From assembly GCA_913776245.1 (NCBI GenBank), contig CAJYLO010000004.1, positions 1 through 64,000 on the forward strand: a stretch of DNA of 64,000 nucleotides. The letters are read 5' to 3'. The notes under the pieces are model-generated. The model ran no database searches. It worked only from the letters and a program-made list of their open reading frames with translations, and was not told the origin of the DNA. This DNA comes from an uncultured Chryseobacterium sp. (GTDB taxonomy: Bacteria; Bacteroidota; Bacteroidia; Flavobacteriales; Weeksellaceae). Positions within the stretch are counted from its first letter, which is position 1; each line of letters starts with the position of its first letter. Below are positions 51,691 through 60,822 of the stretch, one piece after another. Position numbers and translations under genes: made by a program.

Positions 51691-52525
51691 TGATTATATT
51701 TCCGTTAGAATCATAATTGAAAGTCCAAGATTGCTGTGAATTTAAACTTACATCACCATTTTCCTCATATCTAACGACTTTATATTTTCTGAAATTATTT
51801 TTAGAGATTGAACGATAAAAAAAATCATCCAAAAGATACATTCTTTTCCAAGGATTGTAAGAATTATCATAATCTTCAAAAGTCCGTATAACTTTAATTC
51901 CCTTATTCACACCATTTTTTTGTTCAAAATATTCTGTTTTTATAAGATTTCCTTTTGAATCGTAATAAAATTTTTCCAAGTAAGTTTCAATATAATCGTA
52001 CGGGTCGGTTGGATCATAAGGCATATTTGGTAAAGTTGTATTTATTTCAGTAAGCTGACCAATATTGTTATAAATAAAATTTTGTTGGATGTCCCGGTAG
52101 CTGCTGATAACAGTACTCGGAACATTTTTTTGTTTAATCCTTTTATTATTGTCCAAAATAAAATATTTTGAATTTTTAGGAACGGTAAAATCTATTGAAG
52201 AAGAAAAATCCTCAACAGTAACATTATTCCCATTATATACAAGTGATGTATAAATTTTATCTGTAAAATATTGACCAAGACCTTCATAACCTGTTCCCCA
52301 ACTTGACTGAAAAAAACCTCCTTTTTTTTCAATGAGATTTTTTTCATTGTCATAATGAAAAATAAAACTCAATTCAGCGTTATTGTAAGATAAAGAATTT
52401 GGGTAAAGAATTAGACGACTCATTTTAGTAATTAGCAAATCGTCTTCTACAATGTTTTCCTCATTATCTCTTGAGCAAGAAAACAAAACAAGACTTAAAA
52501 AGAATAATTTGAGTATGTTTTTCAT
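51683..52525 (-). CDS. Lipoprotein with YD-like repeats
   Basis: Protein of 280 residues; the signal ends LSLVLFSCSRD with lipidated Cys17. At least four RHS/YD-like repeats are visible: FHYDNEKNLIEKKG, FIYNNIGQLTEINT, FYYDSKGNLIKTEY and FNYDSNGNIIIN at the end. Small YD-repeat lipoproteins are common in Chryseobacterium relatives, and their role is unknown; they are not toxins as such. The gene is AT-rich. It starts 19 bases beyond the nitrilase stop on the same strand, and its end overlaps the thioredoxin gene by eight bases. Confidence 0.82.
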   Translation of the reverse strand: MKNILKLFFLSLVLFSCSRDNEENIVEDDLLITKMSRLILYPNSLSYNNAELSFIFHYDNEKNLIEKKGGFFQSSWGTGYEGLGQYFTDKIYTSLVYNGNNVTVEDFSSSIDFTVPKNSKYFILDNNKRIKQKNVPSTVISSYRDIQQNFIYNNIGQLTEINTTLPNMPYDPTDPYDYIETYLEKFYYDSKGNLIKTEYFEQKNGVNKGIKVIRTFEDYDNSYNPWKRMYLLDDFFYRSISKNNFRKYKVVRYEENGDVSLNSQQSWTFNYDSNGNIIIN

Positions 52526-52544
52526 AAGTTAAGTTTTTACAAAA

Positions 52545-53306
52545 CTAAGAAATAATCTTAAACTCATCTCTCTCGTTCAAAAAGGGAAACTTACTTCTAA
52601 ATTCCTTTAGTTCATCCAAATTCCATTCTGAAAAGACGATATTATTTTCTCGTTCAGAAATTTCTTTTCCATCAGGAAAATAAACCAATGAGCTTTCTTC
52701 ATATTCAAGATTATATCCGTCTGTTCCTGTTCTGTTTAATCCAAAAAGAAAAGCCTGATTTTCTATGGATCTTGCTTTCAGAAGTGTTTTCCACGCATCC
52801 ACTCTGGATTTTGGCCAATTGGCAACATAAAGGATAGCGTCATAATCATCCTGATTTCTGGAAAAAACCGGAAAACGCAAATCAAAACAGACCTGTAAAA
52901 GAATCTTAAAACCTTTGTAATCAATGATTTTCCGTTTCTTTCCGGCAGTATAAATTTTATCTTCTCCGGAATATGAAAACAGATGTTTTTTGTCGTAATA
53001 CTCAAATTGACCATCCGGATAAACAAAATAAAACCGGTTAAAAAACCGCCCGTTCTCTTTTACAGAAGCACTTCCCGCAACCGCTGCATTTTTATTTTTC
53101 GCAAAGGACTTCATCCAGTTAAGAGTCTCTAAATTGCGGTCAGCAACCTCATCGGCTTCCATACAAAATCCAGTGGAAAACATCTCCGGAAGAAGAAATA
53201 AATCGGCTTTAGCAGAACTCAATTCCTTTTCAATTAGCTGAAAATTGGCCTCTTTATTTTTCCAGATAATATCCAGATTCAATCCTGCAATTCTAAGTGA
53301 TGACAT
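52545..53306 (-). CDS. Nitrilase-superfamily amidohydrolase (omega-amidase-like)
   Basis: Enzyme of 253 residues. ATG 53306 (MSSLRIAGLNLDIIW) is chosen as the natural fold start; a longer frame adds 15 residues. The Glu-Lys-Cys triad lies in FLLPEMFSTGFC, YDKKHLFSYSGE and ILLQVCFDLRFPVF. The pattern fits omega-amidase/YafV types, which deaminate alpha-ketoglutaramate or similar. NWPKSRVDAWKTLLKARSIENQAFLFGLNRTG is the C-terminal family segment. The exact substrate is inferred only. Confidence 0.92.
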   Translation of the reverse strand: MSSLRIAGLNLDIIWKNKEANFQLIEKELSSAKADLFLLPEMFSTGFCMEADEVADRNLETLNWMKSFAKNKNAAVAGSASVKENGRFFNRFYFVYPDGQFEYYDKKHLFSYSGEDKIYTAGKKRKIIDYKGFKILLQVCFDLRFPVFSRNQDDYDAILYVANWPKSRVDAWKTLLKARSIENQAFLFGLNRTGTDGYNLEYEESSLVYFPDGKEISERENNIVFSEWNLDELKEFRSKFPFLNERDEFKIIS

Positions 53307-53428
53307 TCTCAAAAGTTTACTGCAATTTATAACTTTAAAAATTTCAATCATAATATTGTCTTAATAAAAATCGTTCACTTATTATCTTATTACGTTAAAG
53401 TTTACTAAAAAACCGTTAAAAATTTAGT

Positions 53429-53464
53429 TTGTAACATTCTGATAATGATTTATATATAATTTTG
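53429..53464 (+). promoter_or_regulatory. Promoter candidate for the transpeptidase-family gene
   Basis: TTG (53429-53431), a 25-base spacer (slightly long) and TAATTTTG (53457-53464). The next bases, CACCACT(N)AAAAC, resemble those after the tRNA-Asn promoter. Confidence 0.5.
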
Positions 53465-53497
53465 CACCACTAAAACAAAAAAATAATTTTATACTTA

Positions 53498-54298
53498 ATG
53501 AAGAAATTCCCATTACTGTTATGCTTGATTTACCTGGTAACAACCTCTTTTTATCCGTCAGGTTCCGAGAACCAAAGATCTCTGCCAACCTTGTCTGTAA
53601 AAGAAATTAAGCTGACGCCAAAAAAGAATTTCTCTCCAAAAAACCCAGCTGAGGAAATCTACAGACAACTCCGGTTTACGGGTGAAACATTGAATTTTGA
53701 AGTCTTTGAAAAAGCTTATTTAGGATTCCAAAATTTGAAAAAATCCGGTAAACTGCAGCCAACGGCCAACCTGCTTTCTGTATGCGATTTCAGCTTGTCT
53801 TCTAACAAAAAAAGACTTTGGGTCATTAACCTGGATGAGAAAAAAGTGCTTTTCAACACGCTTGTAGCCCACGGAAAAGGAACAGGAGAAGAGTTTGCAA
53901 CCAATTTTTCTAATGTAGAAAACTCGCATCAGTCCAGCCTTGGATTTTACATCACAGAGCAAACCTATACCGGTGACAATGGCTATTCCCTGCGTTTATT
54001 CGGGATGGATAAAGGCTATAATGATGCTGCTCTGGAACGCTGCATAGTGATGCACGGCGCCAATTATGTAAGTGAAGATTTTATTAAAGCAGAAAAAAGA
54101 CTTGGAAGAAGCTGGGGATGTCCTGCAATTCCAAGAGAGCTTGCCGAGCCAATTATCAACACGATAAAGAACCAGACCTGCCTTTTTATTTATTACCCGG
54201 ATCAAAACTATCTTGCCGGTTCGCAATGGCTTAAAGGAAGTGAGCAGAAAGATCAAATCCTGGATTCTTTGGAACAGCAGAAAATGGCTACGAATTGA
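53498..54298 (+). CDS. Murein L,D-transpeptidase catalytic domain family protein
   Basis: Secreted protein of 266 residues with an N-terminal hydrophobic signal (FPLLLCLIYLVTTSF). The catalytic domain spans about residues 85-245: CDFSLSSNKKRLWVINL, FNTLVAHGKG and the Cys/His motif region with VMHGANYVSEDFI and LGRSWGCPAIPRELAEPII (His, Ser-Trp-Gly-Cys). This matches the YkuD-like murein L,D-transpeptidase family that links or edits peptidoglycan. It is a single gene with a strong terminator. No peptidoglycan-binding domain is present. Confidence 0.9.
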   Translation: MKKFPLLLCLIYLVTTSFYPSGSENQRSLPTLSVKEIKLTPKKNFSPKNPAEEIYRQLRFTGETLNFEVFEKAYLGFQNLKKSGKLQPTANLLSVCDFSLSSNKKRLWVINLDEKKVLFNTLVAHGKGTGEEFATNFSNVENSHQSSLGFYITEQTYTGDNGYSLRLFGMDKGYNDAALERCIVMHGANYVSEDFIKAEKRLGRSWGCPAIPRELAEPIINTIKNQTCLFIYYPDQNYLAGSQWLKGSEQKDQILDSLEQQKMATN

Positions 54299-54329
54299 TA
54301 ATTCATCTTTTCGGTAATGCATAAAAATA

Positions 54330-54361
54330 AACCCCTTCAGAGTTATAACTCTGAAGGGGTT
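54330..54361. terminator. Bidirectional terminator, 15-bp stem
   Basis: AACCCCTTCAGAGTT (54330-54344) pairs perfectly with AACTCTGAAGGGGTT (54347-54361) around AT. It lies between convergent genes and is nearly identical to the stem at 26776-26808. Confidence 0.85.
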
Positions 54362-54376
54362 TTGATTAAATAATTA

Positions 54377-55066
54377 TTATGGATTCTTCACCAGTAATCT
54401 GAAACCTTCACCGTGAACGTTGATGATTTCCAGACCTTCATCATCTTTAAGAAGTTTTCTTAGTTTGGCGATGTAAACATCCATACTTCTGGCTGTGAAA
54501 TAGTTCTCTTTTTTCCAGATTTTTCTCAGTGCCAAATCTCTCGGCATAAAATCATTTCTGTGGATACAAAGGAGTTTCAGAAGTTCATTTTCTTTTGGAG
54601 ACAGCTTATATTCATTATCGCCCACTCTCAGCTGTCTCAGCATAGAATCAAAGAAAATATTGCTGATCTTGAACTGTTCCTGATCTTCATTTTCCAAAAC
54701 TGCACTTCTTTGTAGAATAGCTTTGATCTTATACAGAAGTAATTCCGTATCAAAAGGTTTTGTGATGTAATCATCCGCACCTATCTGGTAGCCTTTCAGG
54801 ATATCTTCCCGCATGTTTCTTGCTGTCAGGAATATAATCGGTGTGTTTTTATCTATTTTTTTCACGTCTTCTGCCAGGGAAAAACCGTCTTTTTTAGGCA
54901 TCATCACATCGAAAATACAGATATCAAATTCTTTTTCCGTGAACTCTTTCAGTCCCATTTCTCCATCGGTTGCCAATGTTACCTCGAAGTTATTTATCGT
55001 CAAATAATCTTTAAGAACCGCCCCAAAACTCTGGTCGTCTTCTACTAATAATATTCTGTTACTCAT
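54377..55066 (-). CDS. OmpR-family response regulator
   Basis: Regulator of 229 residues. The receiver (1-120) has acidic pair EDD at 9-11, phospho-acceptor Asp53 in CIFDVMMPKKDG, FLTARN and the Lys in ITKPFD. The winged-helix DNA-binding domain (135-228) shows LSPKENELLKLLCIHRNDFMPRDLAL and ARSMDVYIAKLRKLLKDDEGLEIINVHGEGFRLLV. It lies 87 bases downstream of a sensor kinase gene on the same strand, its probable partner. The pair resembles the Bacteroidota RprX/RprY type. Targets unknown. Confidence 0.93.
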   Translation of the reverse strand: MSNRILLVEDDQSFGAVLKDYLTINNFEVTLATDGEMGLKEFTEKEFDICIFDVMMPKKDGFSLAEDVKKIDKNTPIIFLTARNMREDILKGYQIGADDYITKPFDTELLLYKIKAILQRSAVLENEDQEQFKISNIFFDSMLRQLRVGDNEYKLSPKENELLKLLCIHRNDFMPRDLALRKIWKKENYFTARSMDVYIAKLRKLLKDDEGLEIINVHGEGFRLLVKNP

Positions 55067-55153
55067 AGCTTTTAAGTTAATAATGAAGATTTATAGATTC
55101 TTCCTTTTGTTAATATTTTGATTTTGTTGTTCCAATTTCGTTATTGCTAAATA

Positions 55154-56695
55154 TTACACCATCGGCAATTTTATAGTGAATGAACTTCCCTTTCCTTTAT
55201 GAGAATCTACGAGGATTTGACCTTTATGGATTTCCACGATCTTCTTTACATAAGACAATCCAAGACCTTGTCCTTTTACATTGTGGATATTTCCGGTTTC
55301 CTCGCGGAAGAACTTTTCAAAGATCTTGTTTTTATTTTGCGATTCCATTCCCATTCCTTTGTCCGAAATTTCTATGACGTACCAATTACCTTCATTTTTC
55401 GTGGAAAGCTTTATTTCAGGCATTTCTGGTGAATATTTATTGGCATTGTCCAGCAAATTGATTAAGGCATTAGATAAATGAAATTCATCAACTCTGAAAT
55501 TATACTTGGTAGCGTTAAACTCCGTTACAAGGCTGCCGTTTCTCTCGTTCACAATTAACCGGAAAGATTCTGCAATGCTTTTGATCAGTTCCCGCACGTT
55601 TGTTTCTTTAAGATGAAGCGGCATTTCGTTGCGTTCCAGCTTAGACATATTCAGGACAGTTTCTACTTGTTTTTTCATCCTCAGGTTTTCCTGTTTGATA
55701 AGCCCGGAATAATACTTGACCTTATCCGGATCGGTTGCAATTTTGTCATTGGCCAGAGAATCCGATGCCACAGAGATGGTTGCCAGTGGTGTTTTGAACT
55801 CATGAGACATATTATTGATGAAATCGGTTTTGATCTCGGCAATTTTCTTCTGTCTCATCATATAATTAATGGAAATGATGTAAATTCCCAAGATGGTGAG
55901 TAATGAGATAAAAGTTCCCAAAAGCATCGGTAAATTATGCTTTACCAGAGAATAATCTTTTCTGGGAAAAACCAATGCCAGCGTAAACAAAGTCCGGTCT
56001 TTACTGTCTGTAAAAAGCGGGTAAGTGTAATTGGTTTTATCTTTCTGATCCAGGTAAATATTGTTTGCAACACTGGTCAGCTGGTTGGTTTTATTAATAA
56101 CGCCGAATCCGAATTTTGTATCAATTCCCTTCAATCTGAGCTCTTTTGTGACCACAGAATCAATGATTTTGCTGTCCACTCTTTTCTCAATGGGAAGGCT
56201 TGTTGCGCTAAGCCTTGCAAACTCCTTCATCTGATAAGAGTTATTGTCAATATCTCGGCTGATGTTTGTAGTAAGCGGCTCAGGCGTGCTCCGTTTCAGC
56301 TTCAGCTGACCTTCATCTTTATATAATTTGGTGGTGTAAAGCGTGTCGCCTTTTGCGGAAACCGGGATATTTTGCTTTTCAACGATACTTGTTTGAAAGA
56401 GAATGTTGGAACGGTTGGCAGAATCTGAACTCTGCTGAATATACGTTTTAACCGGCTGATCTTTCGATGCCAGAACTTCTTTCCCTACATTTTTATACGT
56501 ATCATTCCAATATTTATTGACCTCAATCTGATTAACTTTCTGGGTAGATGTTTCCAGAGCAGAATAGACTTTATTGGAAAAATCCTGTTCCAGTGCGCCA
56601 TATAATTCTTTAATCCAATATAACTGTAATGATACGAAGACCACCAGGGAAATCGTCATAAATACAGAAATAATAGGAATAAATTTGTTATTCAT
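55154..56695 (-). CDS. Sensor histidine kinase
   Basis: Membrane kinase of 513 residues. An N-terminal helix (9-27) and a second helix (257-279) frame a periplasmic sensor of about 225 residues with no recognised domain. The phospho-acceptor is His298 in NNMSHEFKTPLATISV. The ATPase has N-box ALINLLDNANKYSP, G1 ISDKGMGM and G2 GQGLGLSYVKKIVE. It signals to the OmpR-family regulator encoded next. The stimulus is not visible from the sequence. Confidence 0.93.
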   Translation of the reverse strand: MNNKFIPIISVFMTISLVVFVSLQLYWIKELYGALEQDFSNKVYSALETSTQKVNQIEVNKYWNDTYKNVGKEVLASKDQPVKTYIQQSSDSANRSNILFQTSIVEKQNIPVSAKGDTLYTTKLYKDEGQLKLKRSTPEPLTTNISRDIDNNSYQMKEFARLSATSLPIEKRVDSKIIDSVVTKELRLKGIDTKFGFGVINKTNQLTSVANNIYLDQKDKTNYTYPLFTDSKDRTLFTLALVFPRKDYSLVKHNLPMLLGTFISLLTILGIYIISINYMMRQKKIAEIKTDFINNMSHEFKTPLATISVASDSLANDKIATDPDKVKYYSGLIKQENLRMKKQVETVLNMSKLERNEMPLHLKETNVRELIKSIAESFRLIVNERNGSLVTEFNATKYNFRVDEFHLSNALINLLDNANKYSPEMPEIKLSTKNEGNWYVIEISDKGMGMESQNKNKIFEKFFREETGNIHNVKGQGLGLSYVKKIVEIHKGQILVDSHKGKGSSFTIKLPMV

Positions 56696-56884
56696 TATTT
56701 TTATTGATTTTGAAACGTTAAAATTACTTCTTTTAAGAATATTAGCACAATAAAAACGGCATACAATTATTAAATATTTCTTAAAAAATAGTTTTTTAAC
56801 ATTTTATTGTGAATAATCAAAAATGTTGCCACAAGAAAAGTTTGGTGTGATTTTTTATAATTAAGTTTAATAAAAATTTAGATT

Positions 56885-57367
56885 ATGAGCTCTGAAATTG
56901 TATTCAACAAAGATTCTGAAACCGGAATTTTTGTTATGAAAGTTTATAATGCGGATGTTTCCACACTTTGGGAACACTTTACAAAGGCAGAACTAGTAGA
57001 CCAGTGGTGGGCACCAGAACCGTGGAAATGTGAGACCGAAAAAATGGATTTCCGGGAAAACGGCATTTGGAATTATGCGATGAAAGGTCCGGCTGGAGAC
57101 AAGCATTTTGCAATCGTTCAATATGGCGAGATAATGAATCACAGAAGTATTTCCTGGACAGATGCCTTCTCTGACGAAAAAGGAAAGGTAAATACGGAAT
57201 TACCACAGGCTACCTGGCTTATCGGATTTACGGGAATTGATGAAGGGACAAGAATGACCTTCAATATTCATTTTAATTCTACTGCTGAGATGAACCGCAT
57301 TCTGGAAATGGGTTTTGAAGAAGGCTTTAAAATAGGCCTCAATCAGTTGGAGGGCTTGTTAAACTGA
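56885..57367 (+). CDS. SRPBCC/AHSA1-type protein
   Basis: Protein of 160 residues of the START/Bet-v1-like fold used to bind hydrophobic ligands. Matching segments are VFNKDSETGIFVMKVYNADVSTLWEHFTKAELVDQWWAPEPW, GIWNYAMKGP, WTDAFSDEKGKVNTELPQATW and the C-terminal helix MNRILEMGFEEGFKIGLNQLEGLL. The opening helix-turn WxxFTxAELVDQWWAP is the AHSA1 hallmark. Function unknown. A palindrome behind it may terminate both convergent genes. Confidence 0.9.
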   Translation: MSSEIVFNKDSETGIFVMKVYNADVSTLWEHFTKAELVDQWWAPEPWKCETEKMDFRENGIWNYAMKGPAGDKHFAIVQYGEIMNHRSISWTDAFSDEKGKVNTELPQATWLIGFTGIDEGTRMTFNIHFNSTAEMNRILEMGFEEGFKIGLNQLEGLLN

Positions 57368-57376
57368 TGATTTGAT

Positions 57377-57414
57377 AATTTGTTGATGGCAACTATTCTT
57401 GATATCAACAAATT
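57377..57414. terminator. Weak convergent hairpin
   Basis: AATTTGTTGAT (57377-57387) pairs perfectly with ATCAACAAATT (57404-57414), but there is no T-run on either side, so termination is uncertain. Confidence 0.4.
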
Positions 57415-57422
57415 ACCTGTCG

Positions 57423-57770
57423 TCACATCAACTCAATCTCTTCATCTTGAAAATACTGGATAATTGCTTTTTTCATCAAGAGCTGTTGTTCATTCGGTTT
57501 CAGATCCGGTAATTTTTCCAGCTCCTCAAAGTGTGGGAATCCATCATTGTCATAGTGAGAAAATTTATAATAGCCGAATGCTTCCAGCAGTCTGCAAACC
57601 GCAATATGAATCAGATTCACCTTATCATCTTTGGTAAATTTCTGTTGTCCGCTTCCCAATTCCTGAACGCCTATCAGGAATAGCATGGTTTCAATTGGCG
57701 GGTTTTTCTCTGTTTGAAAATTAAGCTCAAAAAAATGTTCTATTTTTTTCCAGATCTCGGATTCTGTCAT
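57423..57770 (-). CDS. Conserved-looking hypothetical protein
   Basis: Cytoplasmic protein of 115 residues, acidic, mainly helical (IWKKIEHFFELNFQTEKNPPIETMLFLIGVQELGSG, VNLIHIAVCRLLEAFGYYKF, LMKKAIIQYFQDEEIELM). The regular codon use and sensible start MTESEIWKK support a real gene. I recall similar proteins in flavobacteria but no named domain. It is separated from the large esterase gene upstream by 84 bases. Confidence 0.75.
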   Translation of the reverse strand: MTESEIWKKIEHFFELNFQTEKNPPIETMLFLIGVQELGSGQQKFTKDDKVNLIHIAVCRLLEAFGYYKFSHYDNDGFPHFEELEKLPDLKPNEQQLLMKKAIIQYFQDEEIELM

Positions 57771-57853
57771 AATCTAAATAGTGCATTGCACGTTTTAATT
57801 GACTCCGGGTATAAAACCCGAAGCTTCCTGCAAATTTACGAAAATGAATCCAA

Positions 57854-59851
57854 CTAAAATTTCAGGAGAAACTCCAGTGGAATAACGAGTCTTTTGCTCC
57901 AGGCATTTTCGCTGTGATCAGCAGATTCAAATTTTTTCGTCTGCCAGTTACTTTTATCATAACCCTTTTCTTTCATGATCAGATCTACTTCTTTTTGATA
58001 GTTTTCATAGCGGCTGTCTAAGCCTTCGGTTCCAAAATCAAAATAAAGACGATGTGTTTTATGATCTGGCAGATTCTGTTTGAGATAATTCTGAAATGCA
58101 GAGGGAATAATATCATCTGAACGCTCTGTAATCCCGATCCAATGGGTGGAGAGACAAGCTGCGCCACCGAAAACTTCGGGATATTCACAGATCGCATACA
58201 TGGATATCAATCCACCCATACTGGATCCTGCAATGTAAGTATTCGCTTTGTCTCCCAAGGTGGGAAAATTTTTATCAATAAAAGGTTTTAGTTCTTCTAC
58301 AATGAATTTCAGATAATTATCCGACTGAATCTTACCCTGAAGGTTCTTTTCCAGAAGTGAATTTTTTAATTCTGTTGGTAAGCTTTCAAAAGCTTTCTGC
58401 GGAAAATATTCTGAATGGCGGGTTGCGCCCGTATTCCATAATCCCACAACAATACAGTCTTTCAGTCTGATCTTTTTACTGAGCTTGGTGTAGTTTTCAT
58501 CAACGTTCCATTCGGAATTGTTCCAGTTGATATTAGGATCAAACAGCATCTGTCCATCGTGCATATAAAGAACCGCATATTTTTTGTCCGGATTGTAATT
58601 CTCCGGCAGCCATATGTCTACATTTCTGGGGATTACATATTTTGAGGAAAATTGGTTGATTCTAATGATCTTGCCAGCGCTCACGTCCGGAATAGATACC
58701 TGGATAACGTCTCTGTAACGGTCTTTGATATCCACATATTTTTTTATGGCGATTTTGTATTCTTCCAGATTCTTTGGCTTTCTCCAGTCAGGATCCGGGA
58801 AATTATTCTCGATATAATGCCAGTCTTTTCCAGTGAAAAAATCATCGTCATAAGTACATCCTGTCAAATCCTTAAAAGGTTTAAGGAAAATATATCCGTC
58901 AAAAAAATCTTCCATTTTAAACCCTGCATGACATAAACTGAAAAAGCTATTGTCCGAAAGTTTCCCAACCGGTGTATCAATCAAATCAAAGCCAATCTGC
59001 GGGTAACCGATCTTCTGAAGCGCATTTTCCAATTCTCCGTCAGCAGGCGATACATAAGCCGGATTATATTGTGTTTTGGAAAACATCGGCATATGAAACA
59101 TGACGTTGAAAATCTTACCTGGCATCAGCTTATAAAGTCTGTTCCCAACCATTCCATTGTCATAATCACAAAAATCATCATTATTTACTTTAAGCAAAGG
59201 CATTTTGTACTTTGTAAAGACATGCACGTGTCCCATATAAACCAATGCTTTTTCATTTTTACCGATGATTTCTTTCCTGATAATTTCTGTGCGGAAGTGG
59301 TCCGGCGTTCCCAGATTGAATACTGCCTTCATATTTTCCGGAGTTCTTGCACCACCTTTAAAATGCTCCCAGCGGTACTGATAGCTCAGATTGATAATCC
59401 TGAATGTCCTGGCTTTCGGCTTTAGTGTCTTGTTGAATTCCCAAACAGCTTTGTAAATATCCACATATTCTTTGTAAGCCCAGCCGACATTGTAGAAGAA
59501 CATTAGATCCTTAGCTTTTCTTTCATCAAATTTTTGAGCAGTAAGCAATTCATCCAGTTCTTTCTGCTTTTCAAACGCTCCGAATTCCATACAAAGATTA
59601 TAAACGCCGGCATTGTACAGTTCCGGAATAAGATTCTTTACGAAGTCAAGGTTTTCTTTCACTGCGTGATCCTCACCAAGCAAAACAATCGGATATTTTC
59701 TGAATTTGGAAATCAGATAATCTTTCGGGTTTTGAGGATGCTGTTTCAGATATTCTGCAGCCGCAAATGTGGTTTTATCATCCTGTCCGGATCCAAAAAT
59801 CCAAAAAGATGATGTGATAATCAGTAACAGTTTTGGAACGATCAGTTTCAT
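57854..59851 (-). CDS. Two-domain secreted protein: ChaN/erythromycin-esterase-like plus EstD-type esterase
   Basis: Protein of 665 residues. ATG 59851 is chosen since MKLIVPKLLLIITSSFWIFG is a signal; the longer frame adds 33 residues that destroy it. Residues about 45-360 carry PIVLLGEDHAVKENLDFVKNLI, CMEFGAFEKQKELDELL and VYMGHVHVFTKYKMP, a TIKI/ChaN-like or erythromycin-esterase-like pattern (GEDHxxxE, GHxH). The C-terminal 260 residues are an alpha/beta-hydrolase of the esterase D/enterochelin-esterase type: AVLYMHDGQMLFD, the nucleophile in YIAGSSMGGLISMYA and a late His in ESADHSENAWSKR. The fusion partner relationship and substrates are unknown. It is transcribed divergently from the LytTR gene. 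Confidence 0.82.
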   Translation of the reverse strand: MKLIVPKLLLIITSSFWIFGSGQDDKTTFAAAEYLKQHPQNPKDYLISKFRKYPIVLLGEDHAVKENLDFVKNLIPELYNAGVYNLCMEFGAFEKQKELDELLTAQKFDERKAKDLMFFYNVGWAYKEYVDIYKAVWEFNKTLKPKARTFRIINLSYQYRWEHFKGGARTPENMKAVFNLGTPDHFRTEIIRKEIIGKNEKALVYMGHVHVFTKYKMPLLKVNNDDFCDYDNGMVGNRLYKLMPGKIFNVMFHMPMFSKTQYNPAYVSPADGELENALQKIGYPQIGFDLIDTPVGKLSDNSFFSLCHAGFKMEDFFDGYIFLKPFKDLTGCTYDDDFFTGKDWHYIENNFPDPDWRKPKNLEEYKIAIKKYVDIKDRYRDVIQVSIPDVSAGKIIRINQFSSKYVIPRNVDIWLPENYNPDKKYAVLYMHDGQMLFDPNINWNNSEWNVDENYTKLSKKIRLKDCIVVGLWNTGATRHSEYFPQKAFESLPTELKNSLLEKNLQGKIQSDNYLKFIVEELKPFIDKNFPTLGDKANTYIAGSSMGGLISMYAICEYPEVFGGAACLSTHWIGITERSDDIIPSAFQNYLKQNLPDHKTHRLYFDFGTEGLDSRYENYQKEVDLIMKEKGYDKSNWQTKKFESADHSENAWSKRLVIPLEFLLKF

Positions 59852-60006
59852 ATTTCTAAGGGTATAATTTGTACAAAAATACATTGTGGCATCTTCTGAA
59901 ACAATGGTTTTGGACAGACAACAGCTTACTCCGTACAAAAAACATATCATCCAATCAGCAGGTTACGATTTTAGAGAAATAATTAAATTTGAGGAGCCTT
60001 AAAATT

Positions 60007-60822
60007 ATGTACCAATATTTTTTTCAACAATTCAAATCGAAAGCTATTAGCACACACATTTTGTATTGGATTGCCTTCGTTATGTTTTTTGGAGTGGCTT
60101 GGGGAATCCAGGATAACGGTTATTTCAGGAATATCCTGATACAGATCTGCTGTTTGCCTTCCCGAATGTTACTAGTTTATATTACGATCTTTTATCTTTT
60201 CCCAAAGTTCTTCGATAAAAAACAATATTTCAGCTTTTTTGTGTGCTATTTTATTTTGATTGGTCTGATAAGCATATTGATTCAGCGCCCTTTGTTTTTG
60301 TATTTTATTCAGCCCAATTTTCTTCCCTCTTTTAAATATTCCGGTTTTTTTGTTTCATCGGAGATTATCAATACGGCATTAGATATTAATATTGCTGCAA
60401 TGATTCCAATAGCTTACACCTATCTTACAACAGCCGGGCATCTTCAGAATAATTCTGATGAAAGAAAATCAACCACGGAAGAATCTGATAATCATAATCA
60501 TTATTATGACACCTATATCACTCTTAAAGTTGATAAAAGCCAGCGAAAAATAAAAGCCAGCGATATTCTTTATGTTGAGAGCCTTCGTAATTATTGTAAA
60601 ATAAAAATGAAAGATTCTGAAATTACGGTTCTTAAAACATTGATTTCTATCCAGGAATCATTGCCGGAATCAGATTTTTTACGGGTTCACCGTTCTTTTC
60701 TTGTCAATAAAGATGCAATCACATCATTTTCACCCAGCAAAGTTGAAATACAGAACATAACCATTCCTGTCGGGAGAAAATACAAAGATGAGGCTAAGGA
60801 AAAATTACTGGTCGATTTTTAG
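60007..60822 (+). CDS. Membrane LytTR-family DNA-binding regulator
   Basis: Protein of 271 residues. ATG 60007 (MYQYFFQQF) is preferred because the TTG at 59989 overlaps a TAAATTTG promoter box (59984-59991). Four hydrophobic helices occupy residues about 15-150. The C-terminal LytTR domain (about 175-268) shows DTYITLKVDKSQRKIKASDILYVESLRNYCKIKM, LISIQESLPESDFLRVHRSFLVN and VEIQNITIPVGRKYKDEAKEKL. No kinase or receiver domain is present, so it is a one-component membrane regulator. The signal and targets are unknown. Confidence 0.88.
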   Translation: MYQYFFQQFKSKAISTHILYWIAFVMFFGVAWGIQDNGYFRNILIQICCLPSRMLLVYITIFYLFPKFFDKKQYFSFFVCYFILIGLISILIQRPLFLYFIQPNFLPSFKYSGFFVSSEIINTALDINIAAMIPIAYTYLTTAGHLQNNSDERKSTTEESDNHNHYYDTYITLKVDKSQRKIKASDILYVESLRNYCKIKMKDSEITVLKTLISIQESLPESDFLRVHRSFLVNKDAITSFSPSKVEIQNITIPVGRKYKDEAKEKLLVDF

